Under the pieces are notes generated by a model. That model ran no database searches. It worked only from the letters and a program-made list of their open reading frames with translations, and was not told where the DNA came from. The position numbers and the translations under genes were made by a program. Shown piece by piece: positions 25,239-34,427 of a DNA stretch of 64,000 nucleotides. The stretch is from QWQI01 sp964608915 (GTDB taxonomy: Bacteria; Planctomycetota; Planctomycetia; Isosphaerales; Isosphaeraceae): assembly GCA_964608915.1 (NCBI GenBank), contig CAZSQA010000011.1, positions 104,485 to 168,484 of the forward strand, written 5' to 3'. Numbering within the stretch: position 1 is the first letter of the stretch; each line of letters opens with the position of its first letter.

Positions 25239-25890
25239 GGGAAAGGAACCCCTCCCTCCGCGACGACACTTCGAATTTGTATCCGATGAAGTGCATGAGG
25301 CATCAGCCCCCGCGTCGAGCGCATCCGGGAGTTGCCCCCCGAACCTCGCCTTCCCAAGCAATTGCTCAATTCCTCGATCCTCGAAACCGGGAAACAAGTC
25401 CCATTCCGGATCAAGTTGCCGTTCCACTGGCTCCGCTATTCGTGCACCACTCTCACAACTGAATATAGCACGCGGAAACAGACGTTCCAGATCCTGGCGG
25501 AAGTTATCTCCAAGATTCTCGAACAAGATCCGGTTCGCTGGGGATTTCGTTTCGTGATTGCGTTCGGACATGGCCAGGTGACCTCCATTCGAACCGGTTT
25601 GCCTGTCCAGATGTCAATTCAGGGTGCGCGTCAGTAAGAAAGGCTTCGGTCTACGTGCTTGAGAAAATCCCGCGATCCGTCGCGACCTTGATCCTTGCGT
25701 TCCACACTTCCAATACGTCGGAATCCTTCGGAACGGACGACAAAAAGTCCAGATTATCGACGAATTTTTTCCGAATTGACTTCAGTTCGCGAACCTGATT
25801 GCCGACCGAAACGCATCGAACTGACCAAAAATCCGATATAAGTTCCTGCGAAACCGAAGGATCCGGTCGAACACCCATATCGGCCGGCCG
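25239..25890. other. Intergenic region of uncertain content
   Basis: 652 bp without a convincing gene. It includes an upstream extension of the minus frame of the preceding gene (25239-25571), a plus open frame (25332-25637) and a short minus frame (25651-25878). None has a recognisable domain or clear ribosome site. It could hold decayed coding sequence. Confidence 0.4.
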
Positions 25891-27075
25891 TCAGGGCACG
25901 ACGGCCCGGTACAAAACCACATTTTTCGTCGACCCGCCCACGGCGACGACATCATGATGGCCGTCGCCGTCCACGTCGGCGGAACGCAGGTCCTGAGCCG
26001 CGATCGCCGGGTCGACGACCGTCCGGCTCCACGTGCCAGCTTCGTATCGATAACCGACGACGCTCGTACCCTTGCCCCGAAAGCCGGCGAAGACTTCGTC
26101 GGTGCCGTCGCCGTCGACGTCCGCCACGCACAGGGCATGGCCGTCGATCAGCGATGTATCGAGCGTATGATCTTTCTCGAAGCGATCGCTACCGGCCGGT
26201 GACTCTGTATGGACGACCACCGTCGTCCCGTGCCAGGGCTCGATCGTCGCGAAGAACGTAGATCCGTCCGAAAATCGCCCCTGATGAATTTCGCTCGCGC
26301 CGGTTTTCGGGCGTTTTCCGGCCGCACCGTCGAACAGCTTCCACGAGACCCACGATCCATCCACGTTCCGATGACGCCAGACTCCTTCGTTACTGGCACT
26401 CAGGATCGTATCCCGGCCTTTTTCGGACCACGGCACCACGCCGATCGCGTGCGTCACCTTCTTGCGGGCGAATTCATCCGGCCGAAACCCTTTTGCCGCG
26501 AACAGAACGAGCAGCCCCGCACCCTCTTCCTGAAAATCGGGCGATGTGGCCGAAGGACCGAAAATCGGCGCCACGGCTAGATCCGCCTTGCCGTCGCCGT
26601 CGAAATCGCCCCAGCGCAGCCGGTGAATGCTCGGGAAATCGCCGAGTTTTTCGTATGTCCAGCCAGATTCACCCTGACGGGCGATCAGCAGTTTGCCCCG
26701 TTTGGGCTGAGTCATTTCGAATTCGAAAGCGATCGCAATTTCGGCCTTGCCGTCGCCGTCGATGTCGCGGGTGGCCGAACTGATCACGCCCGGCGTGGTC
26801 TTCGCGTCGCTGACGATCCGCTTCGTCCACTTCGGGTTTTCGTACCAGGCGACCGTTCCGCCGCCCAGGGCGACGATATCCCGTTTGCCGTCGCCGTTGA
26901 CGTCAGCGATTTCCACCTGATAGGCGCCGGGGAGGTTGGCGTCGATCACGACGCGCTCCAGCCCCGGGCCGTTCGGGCCGAGCTTCACGACCTGCGGCGG
27001 TTCGTCCGCGCGGGCCGTGAGTGAGCATGTCAGCAGCAGCCCAGCGAAGCCGCACAAGATCGGTCGAAAATTCAT
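25891..27075 (-). CDS. Secreted FG-GAP/VCBS repeat protein
   Basis: 394 residues with a Sec signal peptide (FRPILCGFAGLLLTCSLTARA). The rest is made of beta-propeller FG-GAP/VCBS repeats, each with a calcium-binding loop of the type DxNxDG or DxDxDG: IADVNGDGKRDI, RDIDGDGKAEI, GDFDGDGKADL, ADVDGDGTDEV and ADVDGDGHHDV. Such proteins are numerous in planctomycetes and are exported. Its ATG overlaps the stop of the SGNH hydrolase gene upstream by four bases (ATGA), so the two are co-translated and may act together at the surface. Ligand unknown. Confidence 0.88.
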   Translation of the reverse strand: MNFRPILCGFAGLLLTCSLTARADEPPQVVKLGPNGPGLERVVIDANLPGAYQVEIADVNGDGKRDIVALGGGTVAWYENPKWTKRIVSDAKTTPGVISSATRDIDGDGKAEIAIAFEFEMTQPKRGKLLIARQGESGWTYEKLGDFPSIHRLRWGDFDGDGKADLAVAPIFGPSATSPDFQEEGAGLLVLFAAKGFRPDEFARKKVTHAIGVVPWSEKGRDTILSASNEGVWRHRNVDGSWVSWKLFDGAAGKRPKTGASEIHQGRFSDGSTFFATIEPWHGTTVVVHTESPAGSDRFEKDHTLDTSLIDGHALCVADVDGDGTDEVFAGFRGKGTSVVGYRYEAGTWSRTVVDPAIAAQDLRSADVDGDGHHDVVAVGGSTKNVVLYRAVVP

Positions 27076-28391
27076 TTGTCGCCCACGAACCGGAGGCCGG
27101 CATAGTCTTCGTAGCGGTGATAGTTTCCTATGGTCAGCGGGGCGCATGAGCCGAGTTCCGGCTCCGTGCCTTCCGGGCCATAGTCATAATAGCTGAGCTG
27201 GAACCGCCAGACGTCGCCCGGCTTGGGCCTGCCGCCGGTCATTTCGAACATCTTCCACGGCAGGCGGCCTTCCACCGTCCACTTTTTGTCGGTTTTGCCG
27301 GGGTTTTCGAGCGAGCCCTGAATGTCGACGGCCACCGTCATACCCTGATGGGGCTTGGCGACGAGTTCCTCGAAAGAGTATCCACGCTTCGGCATCGGCA
27401 GTTCGAGGATCGACCCGAACGGGTTCGCCTGCAGCTCATAATATTCCGGCCGATCGGCATAGGGCTTGAAAAACAGCTCGAAGACGTCGCCCAGCCAGAG
27501 CTTGTCGTTACGGTTCTTGCCGTAAGCCTTCAGGTATTCGTCGGGCAATTCGGCGTGGAAGTACATGGCCTCGTCGTCCCACAGGATGCGGGCCGTGTGC
27601 GGGTGTTTCGCCTTTTGCCCGGACCAGAAGGCCTGAAACGTCGTGATCGGCTGGGCATCGGCCCATTCGGGCTCGTCGGCCTTGCCGTCGAGCTTCGGCG
27701 GATTCTTGGCCCGTTTGGCCAGGAAGACGGGATTCGCCAGCGATGTCAGGCGGATGACGTCAGCCACGCGCCGGCCGAGCACTTGCGAAGCCTGGGGCGT
27801 GAAGTGGACGCCGTCGGCCACGAGGGCCTTTTCCGGCTCGCGGGCTTTGACGAACGTGTAAAGGTCATTGAGCTTGACTTCGGGGAAGTCCTTGAGCACC
27901 TGCATGGCGGCGCCGTTATAGGCCCGCACGTCGGCATCGCGGCGGTCGAAGGGCTTGTTGGCCGCGTGGCGGTCGTCCAGAACCGGCGTCGTCAGGGCGA
28001 AGATGACAGTCGCCTTCGTCTCCTTCGTGATCCGTTCCAGAATCTTCTTCAGGTTGGCCTGATAGTCTTCCAGCGAAACCTGATATTTGCCCGTTTTGCG
28101 GTCGAGCTTGAGGTCATGCAGGCCGGCGTTGAGGTGCACGACTTTCGGATTGGCCGAGATGACCCATTCGTCCAGGTTTTTGAGCACATTGGCGGTATCG
28201 CCGCCGTTGGGCTCAGGGCTGCGGACATCGGCGATCGGCCCGAGGGCCTTGATCACTTCCGGGGCATAGCCCATGCGGATCGAATCGCCGACGAGTACGA
28301 CGACGGGCTTCGGCTTGGCCTCATCCTGGGCCATGACTGAAGGGCATACGAGCCCAACAAGGCTGAGAATCTTCGAAAGTCGAACGCGCAT
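27072..28391 (-). CDS. Secreted SGNH/GDSL hydrolase with C-terminal CBM9-like domain
   Basis: 439 residues from the ATG at 28391; the open frame extends to 28796, but the signal peptide (RLSKILSLVGLVCPSVMAQ) fixes this start. Residues about 30-220 are an SGNH hydrolase: block I VVLVGDSIRMGY (nucleophile Ser), block III HLNAGLHDL, block V DGVHFTP with the Asp-His pair. Residues about 235-435 resemble the carbohydrate-binding family 9-like domain (DGKADEPEWADAQPIT, ILWDDEAMYFHAEL, FELFFKP). It probably deacetylates or deesterifies polysaccharide outside the cytoplasm. It forms an overlapping pair with the FG-GAP protein gene. Confidence 0.88.
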   Translation of the reverse strand: MRVRLSKILSLVGLVCPSVMAQDEAKPKPVVVLVGDSIRMGYAPEVIKALGPIADVRSPEPNGGDTANVLKNLDEWVISANPKVVHLNAGLHDLKLDRKTGKYQVSLEDYQANLKKILERITKETKATVIFALTTPVLDDRHAANKPFDRRDADVRAYNGAAMQVLKDFPEVKLNDLYTFVKAREPEKALVADGVHFTPQASQVLGRRVADVIRLTSLANPVFLAKRAKNPPKLDGKADEPEWADAQPITTFQAFWSGQKAKHPHTARILWDDEAMYFHAELPDEYLKAYGKNRNDKLWLGDVFELFFKPYADRPEYYELQANPFGSILELPMPKRGYSFEELVAKPHQGMTVAVDIQGSLENPGKTDKKWTVEGRLPWKMFEMTGGRPKPGDVWRFQLSYYDYGPEGTEPELGSCAPLTIGNYHRYEDYAGLRFVGDK

Positions 28392-28613
28392 GGCGAGAAT
28401 CTCCCAGAGCAGAGTCATGAATTTCGGGCATCGTAACCGTGTGGTCATCTCGACGCAACGGCCAGGCTCGCGATGACTGGCCCGTATCATACGAATGTGC
28501 GATGCATTCGATCGCATCAAGACGTAAACTGGTTTCCGGTTCGAACGCCTTCGATTCGGCGTATGGCCGAACTCGATATTGGTCTGATTCCTTTCTGTCG
28601 CTTGAGCGAAACC

Positions 28614-29357
28614 ATGAATATCGAAGATCTGCTGGAAATCCTCTACCGAAATCGAAGGTCCAGTTCTGTCGCCGAGTACGTCTCGGGCCGATCCAAAAAG
28701 AAAGGACCGACATCGTGCATGGCGGGCGGCTTTTTCGCCCGGCAGGGCGAGACCTGGCCCACGAACGAAAACGGACCGATGCTGCCGCTGATTCAAATCG
28801 TTTTCTCCGAAGTTCCGTTCGTGCCTGCGTGCCTGGCAGAATTTTCGATGCTTACGATGTTTCTCGACCGCACCGATTTGCCGATGGGCTCTTCGGTCAC
28901 GGATCAGGAGAGCGATGAGTGGGCGATCAGGGTTTATCGCCCGGGAGAAGTGCTGATCCCTCTCAAGGAGCCTGATGATCTGTGGTCAGGAGAGTATGGA
29001 GAAGATCGAGCCCATTTCGCTTTCGACAAGCAGTTCCCACCCCGCATCACGCGGATCGAATGGCGACGAAGCGACGCAGACGACCCGGCCTGGGAGAATT
29101 ACCTCGAATTGCTGCCGGATCATGATTGTGATTCCGACGACCTTGGTCAGAAGTACAGCGAATGTTCCGAAATGAACTATGAAACGAAAGTCGGGGGATG
29201 GCCAACGTTCATTCAGGGCGGATCTCTCAATTCCAAAAATGAGTTCGCATTTCAGGTCGCCAGCGAGGAAAAGCCGCGAACGATGTTCGAAGATAACGGA
29301 AATCTCTACGTTTACCGCACGGAATCCGGCTGGCAACTGGAATGGGATTTCTATTGA
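28614..29357 (+). CDS. DUF1963-like (YwqG-type) protein
   Basis: 247 residues if started at the ATG at 28614 (NIEDLLEILYRNRR...); an ATG at 28563 is also possible and neither has a strong ribosome site. The sequence resembles the DUF1963/YwqG family: GGFFARQGETWP near the start, GPMLPLIQIVFSEVPFVP, then FLDRTDLPMG with WAIRVYRPGEVLIPL, KVGGWPTFIQGG and a final YRTESGWQLEWDFY. These are soluble proteins of unknown biochemical role, sometimes near polymorphic toxin immunity genes. It is divergent from the SGNH hydrolase gene. No toxin partner is visible. Confidence 0.7.
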   Translation: MNIEDLLEILYRNRRSSSVAEYVSGRSKKKGPTSCMAGGFFARQGETWPTNENGPMLPLIQIVFSEVPFVPACLAEFSMLTMFLDRTDLPMGSSVTDQESDEWAIRVYRPGEVLIPLKEPDDLWSGEYGEDRAHFAFDKQFPPRITRIEWRRSDADDPAWENYLELLPDHDCDSDDLGQKYSECSEMNYETKVGGWPTFIQGGSLNSKNEFAFQVASEEKPRTMFEDNGNLYVYRTESGWQLEWDFY

Positions 29358-29470
29358 AAGCGATCGGTTGAGCGGGCAAGTGCGTGTCGCCACTCGGATC
29401 GATCGTGTTTCGGAAGCGTCTTCAGATCATTCGACGCCGAATCCTGATGCTGGCGACGGCCGGACTGAAA

Positions 29471-31150
29471 TCACCTCGACCGCTCTTCCGTGCCCCCCGT
29501 ATGCTGAATCGCCACCAGCAGCCGCACGCCCATCAGCACGGCCACGAAGCAGCCGATCGAGCCGAAGACCGACGTGCCGTAGAGCGTCGGCGGTGTCTGG
29601 CGGCTCCAAAGCAGGCTCGAACCGGTGAAAAGAGCCGTGCACAAAAGGCCCTGAACCAGCCGGTTCACGGCCGATTCGATGCGGCGGTGTTCCAGCCGGA
29701 TCGACAGCCGCCCTGATTCGAGCTGATCGAGCAGCGTGCCCAGGTTGCTGGGCAGGTCGCGCACGAGCTGGGAAAAATCGACCAGCAGCCGCCGGGCGTA
29801 CATCAACTGACCCTTGAAATTCAGATGCCGCCGCAGCGAAGTCTGATAATAGGGCATCAGCAGTTCGGCCAGGTTGAATCGCGGGTTCAGCAGCCGGCTC
29901 GTGCCTTCCAGCATCACCAGCACCTTGATGAGCATGGCGTACTGCGGCGAGAGCACGATGTGGTGCTTGCGCACGATGGCCGTCACGTTCTGCAGCACGG
30001 CCGAGATGTTCAAAAGCCGGATCGGCACGTCGACATAATCGCTGATGAACTCGGCCAGGTCCTGCCGCAGGGCGAGCCGGTCCAGGTTTTCGGGGGTCGA
30101 ACCGATGCGCCGGATGACGTCCTCCAGCAGGCGGATATCCTGCTCGACGACGGCCTCCAGCATCGTTTCGACATTGCCGCGCGAGGTGTCGTCGAGCACG
30201 CTGACCATGCCGCCGTCGAGCAGGATGATCCGCCCGGCCGAATCGACGAGGATGTTCCCCGGGTGCGGGTCGGCGTGATAGAAACCGTCGCGGAAGATCA
30301 TGTTCAGGAAGATGTTCGCCCCGCGTTCGGCCAGGTCGGTGTCCGACACGCCCATGGCCTTGATCTTTTCGATCTCGCGAACGGGCACACCCTCGACGAA
30401 CTCCATCGTCAGCACTTTGTCGGTGCACAGCTCCTGGATGGGCTGGGGGAATTTCACCAACGGGTCGTCGGCGAAGTTGCTCGTGAACCGCTCCAGGTTC
30501 AGGGCCTCGCGGAGGAAGTTCAGCTCCTTGCGCATCACGCGCCGCATTTCGGTCACGAGCGCCTTCGGCTTCACCAGCCGCAGCTCACGGTCGTAGGCCT
30601 CGGCCCATTCGGCGAGCTGAAGCATGATGCGAAAGTCGGTCTCGATCCGCTGGCTGATCTTCGGGTGCTGGATTTTCACGACCACCTGACGGCCGTCGAA
30701 CAGCTTCGCCCTGTGCACCTGACCGATCGAGGCCGAGGCCAGGGCGACATCGTCGAACTCGGCGAACAGGTCTTCCGGGTGCTTGGCGAACTGTTCGTGG
30801 ATGCTCCGGCGCACGACTTCCGGCGGGTCGGCCGGCACGTCGGCCTGGAGTTTTCTGAGTTCCTCGGCGACTTCCGGGCCGACCAGGTCCGCACGCGTGG
30901 ACAGAATCTGCCCGATCTTGATCGCCGTCGTGCCCAGTTCGGTGATCGCCAGGCGAATCCGTTCCGCCTGGGAAAGGTCGTAAATCCTGACACCGTCCGG
31001 CCCTTTGAACAGGCTCGAAATTCGGTCCGGCAGGCCGACTTCGAGCTGGTTCATCCAGTCGGCCAGGCCATATTTCAGCAGGATCGTGACGACTTCCCTG
31101 AACCGGCCGGCATCGCGAGCGAGTTGAGGAGGCAGCGGCAATCGCATCAT
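29471..31150 (-). CDS. ABC1/UbiB-family atypical kinase
   Basis: 559 residues from ATG-ATG at 31150; the frame is open to a TTG at 31246. Protein-kinase-like fold of the ABC1/ADCK/UbiB family with its marks: TTAIKIGQILSTRADLVG (the KxGQ motif), the Ala-rich loop ALASASIGQVHRA, the VVVKIQHP lysine, ExD-like region, FYHADPHPGNILVD and ILLDGGMV. Two hydrophobic segments at the C-terminus (about 505-550) anchor it to the membrane. UbiB proteins support quinone synthesis through an ATPase activity. The preceding and following genes do not belong to ubiquinone synthesis, so the exact role is open. Confidence 0.9.
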   Translation of the reverse strand: MMRLPLPPQLARDAGRFREVVTILLKYGLADWMNQLEVGLPDRISSLFKGPDGVRIYDLSQAERIRLAITELGTTAIKIGQILSTRADLVGPEVAEELRKLQADVPADPPEVVRRSIHEQFAKHPEDLFAEFDDVALASASIGQVHRAKLFDGRQVVVKIQHPKISQRIETDFRIMLQLAEWAEAYDRELRLVKPKALVTEMRRVMRKELNFLREALNLERFTSNFADDPLVKFPQPIQELCTDKVLTMEFVEGVPVREIEKIKAMGVSDTDLAERGANIFLNMIFRDGFYHADPHPGNILVDSAGRIILLDGGMVSVLDDTSRGNVETMLEAVVEQDIRLLEDVIRRIGSTPENLDRLALRQDLAEFISDYVDVPIRLLNISAVLQNVTAIVRKHHIVLSPQYAMLIKVLVMLEGTSRLLNPRFNLAELLMPYYQTSLRRHLNFKGQLMYARRLLVDFSQLVRDLPSNLGTLLDQLESGRLSIRLEHRRIESAVNRLVQGLLCTALFTGSSLLWSRQTPPTLYGTSVFGSIGCFVAVLMGVRLLVAIQHTGGTEERSR

Positions 31151-31339
31151 GAGCGGCTCGACCCGTTCGGCTTTCGGAAGGAAGGAACAATCGCGGCGGA
31201 TTCGCTTCGTCGCGTCATCATAATCGATCGAGTCCCAGATACCCAACCGGTGAAGCAGGTTCGGGCATCTGACGAACGACCCCGGCGACTTGCGATGAAG
31301 CCCCCGGGGTCGGGATCCGAATCGGAGATCGGCGTGGAA

Positions 31340-32332
31340 TCAATACGCGTCGGAGCTGATCACTTCGTTGCCGTTGCGGGTGGCGAGGCCGGCGTAGACG
31401 TGTTCGTTGATCGTGTCCTTGACGAACCGCACGGAGCCGTCGCCGAACAGGAAGTTCACGCCGCCGGGGTGGCGGCTCCAGTAATCCTCGACGTGGGCCT
31501 TCGGCTGGTTCGGCGTACGGGGTGCTTCGCCTTCTTCAACCTCGACCGGGCCCAGGATCATGCAGAACGACTCCTCCGGATCGGGCACGAACTTGTTCGT
31601 GCCGCCTTCGAACGAGGAAGTCGTGAACAGCCAGCCGCCGATGGCCCGGCCCGTCCATGTGACGTAGCTCAGGTTATGGCTCCGTTCGCCGACGACGAAC
31701 GTGTTCGAAGAGCCGTCCGTCATCTGGCCGATGCCCACGCGGCTGTTGCGGAAAAACGTGCCGTTGCCCCGGCCGGGGGCTTCGCCGATCTCGCCGACGC
31801 CGTAAACGCCGACATAGTTCGAAGTGCCGACGGTGTAGATCGTCTGCGTGTTGGTTTCGTCACGCACGGGCACTTTGTTGGGCGTGAAGTCGGAAGGGCA
31901 GATGAACGTGGCGATACGCGACAACTGGGCCGTTTCGTTGGCCGCGTAGGTCATCGTCAGGCTGAAATTGATGGCACTGTGGATGGGCGCCTGCTCCATT
32001 TGCGGCAGAATCTGGCTGGCCCAGCCCCAGCCCGGGCCGATGTCGTCTTCGGCGGTGCCTTCGTCGCCGCTGTCGCGCCGGTAATTGCTGACGTACCCGG
32101 GCGGAAACGTGCCGTGAATTTCATGATAGGTATGAAGAGCGATGCCGATCTGCTTGAGGTTGTTCAGGCACTGGGCGCGGCGGGCCGCCTCGCGGGCCGA
32201 CTGGACCGCGGGCAGCAGAAGGCTGATGAGTACGGCGATGATGGCGATGACGACGAGCAGTTCGATCAGCGTGAAACCGGGCCGGGAGCTTCGTCGCGAT
32301 CCTTTCGAGGATGCGAATGCGCAATGAGACAT
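31340..32332 (-). CDS. DUF1559 protein with prepilin-type N-terminus
   Basis: 330 residues. The N-terminus has the type IV prepilin cleavage motif: a basic stretch, then PGFTLIELLVVIAIIAVLISLLLPAVQSAREAARR split across the cleaved helix. The rest is the DUF1559 domain, ending with the characteristic SRHPGGVNFLFGDGSVRFVKDTI and a C-terminal loop. Planctomycete genomes carry dozens of these pseudopilin-like exported proteins; their role is not established. It lies 189 bp downstream of the upstream gene's start on the same strand and is preceded by GGAGA. Confidence 0.95.
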   Translation of the reverse strand: MSHCAFASSKGSRRSSRPGFTLIELLVVIAIIAVLISLLLPAVQSAREAARRAQCLNNLKQIGIALHTYHEIHGTFPPGYVSNYRRDSGDEGTAEDDIGPGWGWASQILPQMEQAPIHSAINFSLTMTYAANETAQLSRIATFICPSDFTPNKVPVRDETNTQTIYTVGTSNYVGVYGVGEIGEAPGRGNGTFFRNSRVGIGQMTDGSSNTFVVGERSHNLSYVTWTGRAIGGWLFTTSSFEGGTNKFVPDPEESFCMILGPVEVEEGEAPRTPNQPKAHVEDYWSRHPGGVNFLFGDGSVRFVKDTINEHVYAGLATRNGNEVISSDAY

Positions 32333-32474
32333 TGGGGAGAATCTCCGAAAATCGATCGGTTATGAGGAAAATCGATGATGACGGCACCGAAAGGACGGAA
32401 GATTCCGCGTTCAGGTGCGAAGGAAGAGGCACGGATGGACCCTGATCGGCCCGACCCGGCACGAAAGACGTAAT

Positions 32475-32825
32475 TCAGGAAATCGAAAACGGCGGCGCTC
32501 GAGGGTTTACGCCTGACAGACAATCTTCTGAGATCAGGACGATCGCGACTTCGCGGACGTCCTCGGCGGGAACTTGATCCGGCAGTTCGACGGGAACCGT
32601 GACATCGGTTCCGAATGACTTGCACGTGACGCAAACCGGGCAATCGGACGTCGTGAACAGGTCCGACTCAAGGGCCGCCCAGTGGGACGTGTCGTCCTCC
32701 TGGTGTTCGACCGTCTCGGCCGAAAGATCGTGCGAGCAGCCGATCGACTCATGCAGAAAGCCCGACCCGAACGCGCAGGCGAGCATCCAGACCGCCGCGA
32801 AGGCGATCACGAGTTGCCGCGACAT
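32475..32825 (-). CDS. Small exported protein with CPVC motif
   Basis: 116 residues from the ATG at 32825; ATG 32846 and ATG 32897 are alternatives. The N-terminus (SRQLVIAFAAVWMLACAFG) is a signal peptide or lipoprotein-like signal. It continues with a His/Asp-rich stretch (HESIGCSHDLSAETVEHQEDD), then SDCPVCVTCKS and a C-terminal GVNPRAPP. The CPVC and the terminal R-A/G-PP resemble DUF2946-type small exported proteins that occur with metal or tellurite/copper genes. That likeness is weak, and no metal resistance genes are adjacent. A CxxC plus CxxC arrangement could bind a metal or be redox-active. Confidence 0.6.
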   Translation of the reverse strand: MSRQLVIAFAAVWMLACAFGSGFLHESIGCSHDLSAETVEHQEDDTSHWAALESDLFTTSDCPVCVTCKSFGTDVTVPVELPDQVPAEDVREVAIVLISEDCLSGVNPRAPPFSIS

Positions 32826-32968
32826 AGGGAAGTGCTTGCGATACATGATTCGAATCACGTCGTGTCGAAAATGCCACTCAATATATGATAAAAGCACGAA
32901 GCAGATACGTAAACAGGGTTTCGGCCGGAATCACTCGTGAAATTTCCATGCGGATTCGTTTGATCTCA

Positions 32969-34420
32969 TCACGCCAGAATCTCCGGAATCACCTTCCCGC
33001 CGATGTCCGTCAGGCGTTCGAAGCGGCCGTCGTGCAGCACTTCCAGCGCCGTGTGGTCCAGACCCATCGTGTGCAGAATCGTGGCGTGAATGTCGCGCAC
33101 GTGCGTTTTCTTGTCGACGGCATAAAGCCCGATTTCGTCGGTCGCTCCGTAGGTCGTGCCGCCCTTGATGCCGCCGCCGGCCAGCCACATCGAATAGCCG
33201 TGCGGGTTATGGTCGCGGCCCTTGCCGCCGCCTTTGCCTTCAGACAGGGGCGTGCGGCCGAATTCGCCGCCCCAGATCACCAAGGTTTCGTCCAGCATCC
33301 CGCGTCGTTTCAGGTCCTTCACCAGGGCCGCCGTTGGCTGGTCGGTCAGGCCCGCCATGCGGCCGTGATTGGATTCGAGGTCGCTGTGGGCGTCCCACTG
33401 GTTTTCGCTCGAGCCGCCCGAGGCCAGCACCAGGACGAACCGGACGCCGCGTTCCACGAGCCGGCGCGCCATCAGGCACTGGCGGGCGAAGTGGTCCGTC
33501 GGCTCCTGGCCCACGCCGTAAAGAGCCAGCGTCTCGGCCGATTCGCGGTTCAGGTCGACCGCCTCAGGCGCAGCCGCCTGCATGCGGAAGGCGAGTTCGT
33601 AGCTGGCGATGCGGGCCGCGAGTTCAGTGTCGTCGGGCGTCGAAATCGACCGGTTCAGCTCCAGCACGTTTTCCAGGATCGCCCGCTGCCGCTTCGCCGA
33701 GACTCCGGCCGGCGGCGTCAGGTTGTCCAGAGGCCGTTCGCCGCCGCGGAAGACCGTGCCGTCGTAAACCACCGGCAGATAACCGCTGGACCAGAGCGGC
33801 TTGCCGGCTTCCGTCGCCCCGAATTTCGAAAGCAGAACGACGTACGAAGGCAAGTTCCGTGTCTCGCAGCCCAGGCCATAGCCCAGCCATGATCCGAGGC
33901 TCGGGTGCCCGCCGACGATCCGGCCCGACATCAATTGATACTGGGCCGTTTCGTGGATGAAGCTGTCGCTGTGGCAGGAACGAATTACGGCGATGTCGTC
34001 CGCGATCGTCGCCGTGTGGGGCAGGAAGTCGGAAATCTCGATGCCCGATTCGCCCCGTTTGGCGAACTTTCGCGGGCTGGCCATGATCACGTCGCTGTCG
34101 CGCAGGAACTGCGTTTCGATCCCCTTGAACGAGTCCGGAAGCTTTTGCCCGTGGTATTTCGTGAGCGTCGGCTTCGGGTCGAACAGGTCGATCTGGCTGG
34201 GCCCGCCGCACATGAAAAGCATGATGCAGGCTTTGGCCCGAGCGGGGTGGTGCGTCGGTTTGGGCGCGAGCGGGTCGATGGAACCATCAGCGGCCCGCGA
34301 CTCGTTCAGCATGCACGATAGGGCCAGCGCCCCGAACCCGGAGGCCGAGCGTTCGAGCATGCGGCGGCGGTTAAGCGGCGAAGTCATGCGGCGGTGTGCG
34401 AATGGGTCGTTCGGGTGCAT
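32969..34420 (-). CDS. DUF1501 domain protein
   Basis: 483 residues from the ATG at 34420, seven bases after the stop of the DUF1553 gene; an ATG at 34438 overlaps that gene. The N-terminus RRRMLERSASGFGALALSCML looks like a Tat-type or Sec signal. Family marks follow: KACIMLFMCGGPSQIDLFDPKP, HTATIADDIAVIRSCHSDSFIHETAQ, RGVRFVLVLASGGSS, WGGEFGRTPL and DHNPHGYSMWLAGGGIKGG, which place it in the alkaline-phosphatase-like superfamily DUF1501. In planctomycetes these proteins are almost always paired with DUF1549/DUF1553 cytochrome-like proteins, as here. Confidence 0.95.
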   Translation of the reverse strand: MHPNDPFAHRRMTSPLNRRRMLERSASGFGALALSCMLNESRAADGSIDPLAPKPTHHPARAKACIMLFMCGGPSQIDLFDPKPTLTKYHGQKLPDSFKGIETQFLRDSDVIMASPRKFAKRGESGIEISDFLPHTATIADDIAVIRSCHSDSFIHETAQYQLMSGRIVGGHPSLGSWLGYGLGCETRNLPSYVVLLSKFGATEAGKPLWSSGYLPVVYDGTVFRGGERPLDNLTPPAGVSAKRQRAILENVLELNRSISTPDDTELAARIASYELAFRMQAAAPEAVDLNRESAETLALYGVGQEPTDHFARQCLMARRLVERGVRFVLVLASGGSSENQWDAHSDLESNHGRMAGLTDQPTAALVKDLKRRGMLDETLVIWGGEFGRTPLSEGKGGGKGRDHNPHGYSMWLAGGGIKGGTTYGATDEIGLYAVDKKTHVRDIHATILHTMGLDHTALEVLHDGRFERLTDIGGKVIPEILA

Positions 34421-34427
34421 CGGGTGG

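Noticed and set aside
29825..32365. 846-codon plus-strand open frame
   Set aside because: It lies antisense to the ABC1 kinase and the DUF1559 gene, both of which have clear domain motifs. The frame is open because of high third-position GC in the real genes.
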